From Poronia punctata (Eukaryota; Ascomycota; Sordariomycetes; Xylariales; Xylariaceae): 64,000 nucleotides of DNA. This document shows positions 49,029-58,701 of the stretch, one piece after another (positions within the stretch are counted from its first letter, which is position 1; each line of letters starts with the position of its first letter). The position numbers were made by a program, and so were the translations under genes. The stretch covers positions 1-64,000 of the forward strand of contig MU401582.1 of NCBI GenBank assembly GCA_022579005.1. Reading direction: 5' to 3'. The notes under the pieces are model-generated. The model had not been told where the DNA came from, ran no database searches, and saw only the letters and a list, made by a program, of their open reading frames with translations.

Positions 49029-50591
49029 TTACACCTCGATAGTGAAGTGGCTGATTTGCGAGTAATATGCATGGACGGCGAGCTCGAGGATCCAAACGTC
49101 TCCGAAGACTTCCGTACCGTCAAAACCGCCGATGGCTAGGAGCCGGCTATCGTAGAGCACAGTGCCGTGATATCCCCTGCCGCTGGGTGGAAGGCCATAA
49201 ATGCGGCGCCTGTCCCAGGACATAGTGACGAGGTTGAGAAGGAGGACGTCGGACGAGTACTCGGACCCGTCATGGCCACCGACGATGAACAGGTACGAGC
49301 CGACGAGTGTCGATGTGTGCGAAAGGCGCGGGTACGGCACGGGTATGTGCACGGCCTTCCAGAGCTGGGCGTCTATATCATACACCCAGACATCATTAAA
49401 ACACTCACCACCGTCCGAGCCGCCGTATATAATCAGTTTGCTGCCGACGATATTGGCGGTGTGATAGCCGCGAGCCTTGGGCTTAGTGACTCCAACCCCC
49501 GCGTCGCCCGTCGGGCTTTTGTCTGGTGAGGATACTAATCTCCAACTCATCTTATTTGGGTCGGAGACGTCAAGACGCCAGATATCGTTGAGCGCCCGGA
49601 CACCATCGCCCCCGCCGAAGACGTATATACCGTTCTTGTACAAACAGGCAGTGTGGGCACGGCGGGGGCTCGGTATCTGGTCGCCAACGATCCGCGGCTT
49701 ATGCCACCTGAAGTTTAGGGTGTCCAGTACATATACATCATTGTAGTAGGCGGGGCCGTCGCCACCACCGAATATAACCAACTTCTTGCCCACTACAGTG
49801 CAAGTCATGGCCCGCAGGGGTATCGGGACCTCACCGGTGACGCGCGGCGTGCTCCAGTGAAAAGCGTCGGCATCCAAGACATATAAGTCGTTGAAACAGG
49901 CCCTGCTATCGCAGCCTCCGAATACAAACACGTTGCTCCCCACTAATGTCGTCGTATGCGCTCGCACGGGCTTGTGTGGTACACCCGATACCGGCGCACG
50001 GGACCAGTACATACCCGACGAAGGTGCCGCAGGGACATCAACCGCCGTCAAGGGGTCTTGCAAGGGTGGAAATGGGGTATAGACGCCCCGTGGCTGCCGC
50101 GACGGTGTAGGGGGTTTCCGGTGCGGTGCGGGAGGGAGGGCCAATGCCGATTCCTTTGTCGCTATGGCAGATGTCGATCGCATAGCCAGGGGTCGACGAG
50201 TGTCGGCTTCTCTACCTTCGGCCGCTAATACAGACTGTGTGTCACTCTGCGGGTCGATATTTCGCCGCAAGGTCAAGGTAGGCACGGGTGTCGGGTTCGA
50301 CTGGGGCGGGGGAGAGGCATAGGCAGATTTAGCGGCGACGGATTGCGAGCGCTGGCGTATGGAAGGTTCCGAGGCCTTGCGTCTACTACTCGTCGACGGG
50401 GGCAGCGGGCCGCTACTATTGCTAACACTATGGCTTTTCGAGGCAAGATGGCCTGGCGTGTGGCTTCGCGGGGGAGGAGCCCGGTCGGACGTGTCAGGCC
50501 TCGTCGAGCCGGATTCAGGTATCTTTTGCGGGCGTAGAGCACGTGGTCGTGGGTTGGCCGAGGGGTGCGGCGACCGCGGAGAGTCTTCCAT
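49029..50591 (-). CDS. six-kelch beta-propeller protein
   Basis: This is a single-exon protein of 520 aa. The first 190 residues are Ser/Pro/Arg-rich and probably disordered. The remainder contains six kelch repeats, enough for a closed propeller: NVFVFGGCDSRACFNDLYVL, KLVIFGGGDGPAYYNDVYVL, GIYVFGGGDGVRALNDIWRL, KLIIYGGSDGGECFNDVWVY, YLFIVGGHDGSEYSSDVLLL and LLAIGGFDGTEVFGDVWIL. Each shows the hallmark Gly-Gly pair and the following aromatic or Trp. There is no catalytic or second domain, so the protein is most likely a scaffold or adaptor. Related fungal proteins include Tea1-type polarity factors and Rab9-effector-like proteins, but I cannot assign it further. It faces DUS3 across a divergent promoter region. 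The start ATG at 50591 is the most distal one in frame. Confidence 0.85.
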   Translation of the reverse strand: MEDSPRSPHPSANPRPRALRPQKIPESGSTRPDTSDRAPPPRSHTPGHLASKSHSVSNSSGPLPPSTSSRRKASEPSIRQRSQSVAAKSAYASPPPQSNPTPVPTLTLRRNIDPQSDTQSVLAAEGREADTRRPLAMRSTSAIATKESALALPPAPHRKPPTPSRQPRGVYTPFPPLQDPLTAVDVPAAPSSGMYWSRAPVSGVPHKPVRAHTTTLVGSNVFVFGGCDSRACFNDLYVLDADAFHWSTPRVTGEVPIPLRAMTCTVVGKKLVIFGGGDGPAYYNDVYVLDTLNFRWHKPRIVGDQIPSPRRAHTACLYKNGIYVFGGGDGVRALNDIWRLDVSDPNKMSWRLVSSPDKSPTGDAGVGVTKPKARGYHTANIVGSKLIIYGGSDGGECFNDVWVYDIDAQLWKAVHIPVPYPRLSHTSTLVGSYLFIVGGHDGSEYSSDVLLLNLVTMSWDRRRIYGLPPSGRGYHGTVLYDSRLLAIGGFDGTEVFGDVWILELAVHAYYSQISHFTIEV

Positions 50592-51954
50592 GGCGGGCTC
50601 TATTCTTTAGGGATCCCGTCGGCACCTCTGCATCACTCCAATTATCGTCCGGTCCAAAAGAGGTCTCCCCAAAGCTCAAACTAGCTAGCTTCTGGGCTAT
50701 AGAGACAATGGTATTTAGCAAGCACAGTCCGTAGCAATGGGGTCCATATATGTCCCCTAGTTGCAACGAGAGATCTGTGTTATCGTTCTCGTGGGTTATG
50801 AATCGTCCCGCTTCGCCTCAGCCTGAAGATTAACGAGACAATGGAAGGCAAGGGATGACATGGGCTAGAATCCGAGACGAGGAGTTGAAAAACAGGGGTA
50901 ATGCTAGTGTCAGATACCCTAGTGTAGCTTGTCGGAGACAGTGCTAACGTCACACCAGACACCGCCAAAGCAAGGGCAAAAAGAATCTCACGCGCTAGTT
51001 ATAGAGTTCAGATATACGGATGCAGCCATGTGCGTGTTATTTTTTCCCACATCAAAATGTAGTGCAGGTTAGTATGCCTCCCTGTAGGTATACGAGATGA
51101 GAACGAAGGTGACAAGGATTGTGGGCAGGCCGAACAGATTTGTTGGTGTACCTTTCAAACTCCAACCTCAACCGGAATGGATGATGACAGAGCCAATCCC
51201 ATGCTAGCAAAATCGATCAAACGGCACGACAGGGTATGTCTTCCCCACCGCAAATTGACACCGTAAAATAGTAACTATCGTGGTATGATCCAGCAAGTAC
51301 TAGAGCCGATACAAAGTATAATAATGAACATTTAAATAATTATTTACGAGTACTCGGGAAAAAATTACGTCCATTCTAGAGTAATGATCGTCGTATGAAG
51401 AGGTACCTGACGGTTCGAAGTTCTTGGATACATACATGCCTAGGCCCTCAGGCTCCTGCTCCTGTCTGCCCAGGCTTGTCTCTTGCTCCTCCCTCCAAAG
51501 AACTTTAAGTGGGATAATTATGCTAAAAAGCGTGCTAATAATAAATTAAACGATGTAAAGACCTCTAACGGCCAGTGGGTCGTCCTTCCTATTACCCGAT
51601 ACGGTAATTACCAGTTGTTGGCGGGGCTAGATTGTGTTCTGGAAGGAACAGAATCAACCACTTTGGAAGTCGTCAGAGGGCAATTCAGATTAATGGGCCT
51701 CCAAGTAGGGACTTGTAGTGAGAAACACTATGTGGCCAAATCAAAATTCCATCCGGCATTCTGATTTGTTGCATATTTTTTTCAACTGAGATTTTATTTG
51801 GGTGAGGGCTACATGGGTACAACTGGCATGCCTACTTCAAGATTGGGCCCATCTCCAGTTCTAGTATCGATATCATTTTTTACAGGATTGGTGTAAGAAA
51901 CGGGAACTGAAAAGCTCATACGATTTAAATACGATAACCTAAAGGTCTGCCACC
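50592..51954. other. divergent promoter region of kelch gene and DUS3
   Basis: 1.36 kb between the two divergent starts. It includes an open frame of about 90 codons (51483-51764, plus; contains FKWDNYAKKRANNKLND and GQWVVLPITRYGNYQLLAGL) that starts at TTG and has no early ATG. An acceptor-like CTGCCCAG lies just before it. It may be an exon or a relic. I do not recognise it and have not called it a gene. Confidence 0.5.
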
Positions 51955-54199
51955 ATGGATGATCTGCAACAGCCTCTGGCCACGGAGGGCAGTGTGCTTC
52001 AGGACAATGAGCCCTCTTCCAAGAGACAAAAGGTCAGCCATGAGGTTACTACTGACCAACGCGACGTTAGACGCGGAGTTGCGCCCGTAAAACCAGAGTG
52101 AGTTACTGGTGTAAACGACGCTCTTATCGAGACCCTGCCAAACTAACAAGTTATAAGGTACCTTATCTCGTCAGAAGCTCAAGATGTGGTCGACGACGAT
52201 GCCGCTGAAGGTGTTTTGCCCACGGAGAACAACCCTGCCGGACGACGGGATCAAGAAGGCGGGGCTGGGGGTAAAAAGGGCGGAAAGAAGAAGCAGAAAG
52301 GCCAAAACCACAATCGCTCGTTTGGATCTTTCGAAGACACCCTGAGGCTCTGCAATAGTCGTGTCTTGAGTAACGAGTTCTCGCCAAAGACGTGCAAGTT
52401 CGGCGAGAGATGCAACTTGTGCCACGATATTCGCGTGTACCTTGCTGAGGGTCGTCGCCCTGACGTTGAGACGCTCAATGGAAAATGTCCCGTATTCGAA
52501 AGCTATGGTCATTGTCCCTCCGGTTGGAAATGCCGGTTTGTCAAGAGCCACTCCAAGGAGATCCAGCATGAAGATGGACGGAAGGAACTGGTGCTTCTTC
52601 ATGAAGGCGACCATGCAAACGACGAAGACCTAGACGCGAGGCCAGGTATTGTGAATGTTACAACGGCCGATGTCAAGTGGGACCTCGCACGAAAAAAGAC
52701 GGTGCTCGCGAAATCCGAAGAGTATATAAAATGGCTCGACAGGGACTCGGAAATCACCCACAAGCTCTACAATAGGAAACAGGGCACCGAAGATGCGCCG
52801 GTGGACCCCAATGAAGCCGCAGAACTGAGAGCCCAGTTCGTAGATCCCCCTTTCAAGCCCTCTGAGAAGCGCAAGATCTACTTCGGACGAGAGACACCCG
52901 TTCTAGCACCTCTCACGACGCAAGGCAACCTTCCATTCCGGAGGCTGTGCAGCGATCTCGGCGCTCAGATCACGTACTCCGAGATGGCCATGGCTTTACC
53001 TCTGATCCAAGGGCAGAAGGGTGAATGGGCACTTATGAAGACGCACAAGAGCGAGTTGGCACCTCCTCGATTCACACCGGAGGATGGCAAGATTGTCGAG
53101 GGATACGATAACTCCAAGGATATGAAATGGGGCGCACAGATATCTGGCAATCAGGCCTGGGTGGCGATGAAGGCTACGGAAGCTCTGACGAAATTCTTGC
53201 CTCATCTTCGCGTCGTTGATCTCAACTGTGGCTGTCCCATCGATCTAGTTTACCAGACGGGTGCTGGGTCCGGCCTCCTCGATACGCCGAACAAGCTGGA
53301 GAAGATGGTCAGGGGCATGAATGCTGTCTCAGGGGAGGTGCCTATCACTGTGAAGCTTCGAACTGGAGTACGAGACGGACGGCCGACAGCCCAACGACTT
53401 ATCGAACGGCTGGCTTTCGGCAACACCGACTTCCGTGATCGCCTGGGCGCGCCTGGAACGGCAGCCATGACGCTACACGGCCGGAGTAGGCAACAGCGGT
53501 ACACGAAAAAGGCCAACTGGGAGTACATTGCAGAATGTGCGGCACTGATAAAGTCGTACAAGGACAAGAAAGATTCCCTCACGGATACCATCTTGGAGGC
53601 CGACGCAAGCACGCAAGCCAACACGATCGACGGCAAGATATACTTCATCGGCAACGGCGATTGCTACTCGCACGTGGATTACTTGGACCACATTGACAAT
53701 GCCAAAGTCGACTCGGTCATGATTGCCCGGGGTGCTATGATCAAACCGTGGATATTCGAAGAGATCGAGAGGGGGCAGTATCTCGACAAGTCGGCGTCTG
53801 AGCGACTTGGTTATATCGAGAAATTTGTGCGTTACGGTCTCGAGGCTTGGGGTAGTGACGAGATCGGTCTTGGTCATACAAGACGATTCCTGCTTGAATG
53901 GTTGAGCTTCACGTGCCGTTATATCCCCATTGGCCTTTTAGAATACCTGCCCCCGAACATCCAAGACAGACCACCAAAGTATCGGTGCCGTAACGACCTA
54001 GAAACACTACTCTCTAGTCCCAACTATAAAGACTGGATCAAGATCACGTAAGTTTATGGTCTACCTATGGCGCTTACCGGGATAAATATTTCATCTAACA
54101 AGTTTCTACAGAGAGATGTTTTTGGGACCTGCTCATCCCAACTTTTCCTTCCAGCCGAAGCACAAGTCTAGTAGCTACGAAATCGACGCAGAAGGTTAG
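51955..54199 (+). CDS. DUS3: tRNA-dihydrouridine(47) synthase Dus3
   Basis: This FMN- and NADPH-dependent enzyme reduces uridine 47 in the variable loop of cytosolic tRNAs. Exons are 51955-52097, 52158-54047 and 54112-54199 (introns 60 and 64 nt), giving 706 aa in frame. A lysine-rich segment ([13 protein letters not shown]) precedes two CCCH zinc fingers typical of Dus3: [11 protein letters not shown] near 127-137 and [16 protein letters not shown] near 158-173. The TIM-barrel domain begins [20 protein letters not shown]. It holds the flavin/active-site loop [19 protein letters not shown], whose GCP cysteine is near residue 407, then [14 protein letters not shown] and [32 protein letters not shown] and [14 protein letters not shown] complete the barrel. 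The last exon supplies the conserved tail [19 protein letters not shown]. Both splice junctions fall within conserved sequence, which supports the model. Confidence 0.95.
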
Positions 54200-55110
54200 G
54201 TAATGATATCAATGGGTACATTAGGAGGCGTTTGGGGAGTAGACGCCTTTGCATTTCGATTCATAGACAACTAGATACCTAGGGTAGCTATAAATGAAGG
54301 CCGGACGAGTAGAACGCCCAATAGAAGAAATGATGATGATGATGATGATGATGATGTACGTGTATGCAGTGTGCGTTGTTTCAAAATAGTAACCTGTCTG
54401 TCTACCTACTATCTGGGCACATTTAGCCATAAGGAAATATATGGCATAACATCAGCCGGTATCGACATCAATGGATGCCACCTGCATTTCTTGCAACTCT
54501 TTTGAAATCTCAAAAATATCATCCAGCACGTGTGAAGTACAGGTTGGGTTGGTGATTATGGATTCAATGTTCCGAGGTTTCGGCCTTGAGACTAGAAGCG
54601 TCTATTGCGTATGGCCAGCCCCCAGCTAGGTATTCCACGGAAAAGTTGGAGCTGTAGGTAAGGTACATACGGTTGAGCTGCAACGGGCGATCAGCGATGA
54701 CGTATGTCAAAAGCCAATTTGCTGTGGGACTTTCAAGGTACCCAAGTCGTACAAGACCCCCAGCCCCCACTAGCACCGAGCACCAAGGTATTGCTGGCTG
54801 CCCACAGCTCCCAGCTTGATCAATATCGTCAGAGGCCACCTTCCATTAACCAGAGCTTCCTTTAAAGCTTCCTACCTACCTATCCCGACGTCCTTGTTCG
54901 TCCGTCATACTTTTATGCTCATCGTTTCCTCCATTGCCTACAGCTTGTAAGATTTGATTCCTCAGGATCTGAAGCATTGATGACACCAAGTCTTTGAGCT
55001 AACACACTACCTCACCTAAAGATTGACACGTGCAGCATCTGCAACAAGTCTCATTCCCGCCGATTTTCTTTGTTGATTTGGATACGTGACCGGCCGTATC
55101 AACCGTCGCC
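54200..55110. other. intergenic: DUS3 3' flank and BAP31-like promoter
   Basis: 0.9 kb between two plus-strand genes. It holds a (ATG)9 microsatellite at 54330-54356 and a pyrimidine-rich stretch near 54860-54945 that could be part of the downstream promoter. No gene is recognised. Confidence 0.55.
54330..54356. repeat. (ATG)9 microsatellite
   Basis: Nine perfect ATG units in the 3' flank of DUS3. Confidence 0.95.
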
Positions 55111-56036
55111 ATGACGCTCTACTACACACTTGTATGTCTATTCTAGCAAGCATCCTTTTCGGCACCTTCGCCCCACGACCGTCGTAGGGGGGGACCGCAG
55201 TCGCGATGAATTTGCTAACTCTTCACCACCAGGTCTTCCTGCTCCTTGTAGCAGAGATGACACTCTTCATGTTACTTGTTCTCCCAATGCCTTTCCGCGT
55301 AAAACGCAAGATGTTTACGTATGTTATCCCGAAAAGAAACCAGACGATTGTTTCCGGCCTTCCGCTCTATCCGACCGCCTTATCGAACAGAGAAAGACTG
55401 CAAGTTGAAATCGAGGCCGTTGTTTGCTAACATACACCCGCTACTAGTTTCCTATCCGAGAACCCCATCATAGCCAAGATACAATATGGTCTCAAGATTA
55501 CCTTTATATTCATTTTAATCCTCTTCCTCGACAGCGTCAACCGCGTCTATCGTGTCCAGGTTGAGTTGGCTGCCGCTACGGACTCGAGCAAAGGCTCTGC
55601 GTATGTTTCGTCGTTCCACTCCTTTGCAGTATGTCATCTTCGCTAACTCTACACCGACAGCGCCGTAATGGGTCACGAACGCCTTGAAGTCCAGGCTCGC
55701 AAGTTCTACAGCCAAAGAAACATGTACCTCTGCGGCTTCACTCTATTCCTTTCGTTGATCCTGAACCGGACATATTCGATGATCCTAGATATGCTTCGCC
55801 TTGAAGAGAAGCTGAAGCAATACGAGGGTACCGATAAGAATACCAAAGAGAGCGAGAAGCTCGCTGTTGCCGGCAAGCCTGGTGAGATTGCCCGCCTGAA
55901 CAAGGAGATCGAGAAGCGTGACCGCGATATCGAGAACCTCAAGAAGCAGGCCGAAGGTCTCTCCCGGGAGTATAACAACCTTTGCGAAAAGTACGGCGAG
56001 TTGGAGCCCCCTGCCGGTACACGAAAGGATAAATAA
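55111..56036 (+). CDS. BAP31/Yet-family ER membrane protein
   Basis: This is a predicted endoplasmic-reticulum membrane chaperone or sorting protein of the BAP31 family (yeast Yet1-3). It is 211 aa, near the family norm. Exons are 55111-55131, 55233-55318, 55448-55600 and 55661-56036, with introns of 101, 129 and 60 nt. The first exon has only seven codons. Three membrane segments are visible: YTLVFLLLVAEMTLFMLLVL (5-25), YGLKITFIFILILFLDSV (about 49-66) and MYLCGFTLFLSLILNRTYSM (about 107-127). A long charged coiled coil follows (about 135-200, rich in K/E heptads, for example ARLNKEIEKRDRDIENLKK). The C-terminus TRKDK resembles, but does not strictly match, a dilysine ER-retrieval signal. 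Family landmarks such as MPFRVKRKM and NRTYSMI make the assignment firm. Which Yet paralogue it equals is not resolved. Confidence 0.92.
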
Positions 56037-56619
56037 ATGACCTGATCATCACTATGGTCGAGCCGCGCTGGATACCTGTCCCTGTCTACTGATGCCTTCG
56101 TCGGTATGACTTTTACTAGTGTCTACGAGGTGTTATCCCTTGAGCCAAGCTACTGGGCGGACTCTATATATTGCGCCAAAACTTGGCAGTCTCTTTTATA
56201 CAGCCCACGAGCCGTGAAAGAAGGGTTATGATGGATATCCAGGCCATTGGTGGAAACATCGGCTCTCAACTTGGTGGTTCATATGAGAAAACATGTGTTC
56301 TGAGGATACAGCGAAGGAGAAGGATGGATCAAGTTTCATTCCTCACATAGAAGCATAGCATGCATGTTGATGTTGTATGTAATAAAAATGGCTATTGTCT
56401 TCTACCTGACACCGTCTAATGATCCCCATGAATTCCCTAAACCGTTACTTTTTATATCCTCGCTTTCCTGCTGAAACTGTGTGTGATATGCATCCCAATA
56501 AAAATTAGCCTGAAGTGTTACTCTTGAGGTTAAGTGACACACCGGTCACGTATAAGTATAAGTATATCTACCATACCGACACGCCGCATATAGAATAAAC
56601 CTGCCGAGCTACGGTATCA
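56037..56619. other. convergent intergenic region
   Basis: 583 bp between the 3' ends of the BAP31-like gene (plus) and the DUF1479 gene (minus). It should contain both 3' untranslated regions. Nothing else is seen. Confidence 0.55.
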
Positions 56620-58701
56620 TCACCGTCTTCCACTCTGTAAAGAGACGCTGTCGAACCTATCCGGGAACAGTATCTCGTTGGCAAGCCTCAGTAACTTGAT
56701 GTCCTTCTCTCTCTCACGTCTTCCAACGCCGACACCGAAATTTTGCTGGGTGGAGGAAGTACGTCTCTGACCATGAGCAAGGCCCTCGTCCCACGGCGCC
56801 AGACCCATGCTCCGCAGACCTTCCTCGCCCCCGGCGTCAGCAACGTCCTGCACGCCCGAACGCCCCGCGTGATCGCGCTCGCCGGAATATCCGGAAACGG
56901 AGCCGGGCGCAGAAAGGCCGAGGAAGTCGGGTGCCTGCTGACCTAGAAGGAAAGAGCGCCGTTGACGGGCTAGGTAGAGCGCGTTCGTCTGTGTTAGGGG
57001 ACAGGCGGGGATGTAGAGGACGACTGTTGGGCTTAGTCGGACGTTGTTTCTGTTGTTATTGAAAGGGGGGTTTATGTTGGTTGATTTTGTTGTCGTTGTT
57101 GTTGCGTAAGGGGATGAGGCTGAGGTCGAGGAGATGGATGATAGCGAGGAGCTTGGGGTCGAAGTGGACATTGTTGACGGGGTGGATGTTGATGTGGATG
57201 TGTAGCCCGAGAGGAAGGGATAGTCGGATAGAGGGGAATTCTGAAGGGATCCCGAGCTTGAGCTCGAGCTTGAGCTCGATCTAGAAGTCGGGAAGGAGAT
57301 AGGCTCGGTGTTGGTGGAGGGTTGGGTTACCGAGTCGACGTCGTGGACGGCGTCCGGATGCCAGATTACGTAGTCACCCGGTTCGAGGTCCGGGATGGAA
57401 ACCATGGTACGGTCAAGCTGTAGGTGTGGATGGAGGGTGCTGTTCACCTCGTGTACGTACCCCGGCACAGCCCCGTGCAGGATGCTCGTCTGTGAGACGT
57501 TCAGGTTCCAGTTATTCGGATGTAGGTATTCCGCTTCGGTCCTCGCCCTAGTCCTGTTCTCGTTGTTCCCACTGACCGCCGGATCTATGTCCACCCCTTC
57601 CCCCGGGCTCTTGTGCCGCGGGTGGAAGAAAGGCCTGAGTAGGAGATATGCGGTGCTCAGCTGCAACATTGGACAGACATTGAGGGATCCGCTGCCGGCC
57701 GGGACGTGTGACAAGCTGAGAAAGCCCTGAAACATGCGGAACATACTGCAGGAACCCGCTCGGTTGTATAAGTCTGTGGTTATGCGCAAGCGGGGGCTAC
57801 TGTCCCACGGGTCGTAGTCCTCCCACTTGCCGGAGAATACAGGACTATATGTCCCCGAGGCGCCGTATCCATCGGGTTCCCAGCGCTCCACGCCGCCGTT
57901 GTCTACGTGTATACCGACACCACCGCCGCTGTCAAAGGGCGAATGGCTGGGCCGACGTACTCTCAACCTATCGGCGTATGCTACGGGGTACTCCGGGCCG
58001 ACGAGCGCGTCCTCGTCACTCGCGTGCCAAGTGGCCATGGCGAAGCGTTGGGCGTCGAGTAAGCGGGAGTCGGCACGGGCACGGACCTGTGCCGGACTCC
58101 AGTACAGATCGTACAACCCGTCATGCTTCTGCTGTGGCGATGACTGTTGTTGTGGTTGCTGGTAACAACCAAGATCACTGATGTCCATTCCTCCCATGTC
58201 CATGTCCGTACCCGGCTTATTGTTCCCTGTCGTCTCCTCCATGTAATCCAGTGTTTCCTCCTTCCACGCCTGCGCGGCGGCCGGGGGGATAACACGCTTA
58301 ATGATAGCCACACCGCGCCGCCTCAACGCTTTTCTGAAAGCAGCGGCCTTGGCAACGTCATGGATATCGAAGTAGTCGATCGTAGGGACGACATCGGTCC
58401 CCGCGGCTGCTACTTCGTCTGCTTCCCTGCGTAGTTCGCGCAGTAATCTGTAGAAGGACTCAGCCACGTCCCTCTCGCGACAGGCGATCATGTTCCGCTT
58501 GAGTTTCGCGAAACGCGAAGACAGCGGGATCGGCTCCGAGTCCATCATCGATGAGGTCCTGTGATGTTGCGTTTGGGTCTGAGGTTCGCAAGGGAAGAGG
58601 GGAACAGATGGTTGTGTTTGCTGTGTAAAGGGGGCAGAGTGAGGTTGATATCGTGGATGTTGCTCCTCTGACCACTGTCCATGTGCTGACTTTAAGTTCA
58701 T
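56620..58701 (-). CDS. DUF1479 dioxygenase-like protein
   Basis: This is a putative Fe(II)/2-oxoglutarate-dependent dioxygenase-like protein of the DUF1479 family (bacterial YbiU and fungal relatives); the substrate is unknown. It is a single exon of 693 aa, well above the roughly 400-480 aa usual for the family. Recognisable blocks are FRKALRRRGVAIIKRVIPP (122-140), LYDLYWSPAQVRAR (196-209), GVGIHVDNGGVERWEPDGYG (261-280) with a putative metal motif H265-x-D267, FRMFQGFLSLSHVPAGSGSL, and DLEPGDYVIWHPDAVHDVDS (438-457), where H453 or H448 would be the distal ligand. The extra length comes from a Gln-rich N-terminus and insert plus a Ser/Thr-rich insert (about 460-550) before VVLYIPACPLT. The chosen ATG is the first in frame. 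A later Met at 53 would also precede the conserved part. Confidence 0.85.
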   Translation of the reverse strand: MNLKSAHGQWSEEQHPRYQPHSAPFTQQTQPSVPLFPCEPQTQTQHHRTSSMMDSEPIPLSSRFAKLKRNMIACRERDVAESFYRLLRELRREADEVAAAGTDVVPTIDYFDIHDVAKAAAFRKALRRRGVAIIKRVIPPAAAQAWKEETLDYMEETTGNNKPGTDMDMGGMDISDLGCYQQPQQQSSPQQKHDGLYDLYWSPAQVRARADSRLLDAQRFAMATWHASDEDALVGPEYPVAYADRLRVRRPSHSPFDSGGGVGIHVDNGGVERWEPDGYGASGTYSPVFSGKWEDYDPWDSSPRLRITTDLYNRAGSCSMFRMFQGFLSLSHVPAGSGSLNVCPMLQLSTAYLLLRPFFHPRHKSPGEGVDIDPAVSGNNENRTRARTEAEYLHPNNWNLNVSQTSILHGAVPGYVHEVNSTLHPHLQLDRTMVSIPDLEPGDYVIWHPDAVHDVDSVTQPSTNTEPISFPTSRSSSSSSSSSGSLQNSPLSDYPFLSGYTSTSTSTPSTMSTSTPSSSLSSISSTSASSPYATTTTTKSTNINPPFNNNRNNVRLSPTVVLYIPACPLTQTNALYLARQRRSFLLGQQAPDFLGLSAPGSVSGYSGERDHAGRSGVQDVADAGGEEGLRSMGLAPWDEGLAHGQRRTSSTQQNFGVGVGRREREKDIKLLRLANEILFPDRFDSVSLQSGRR

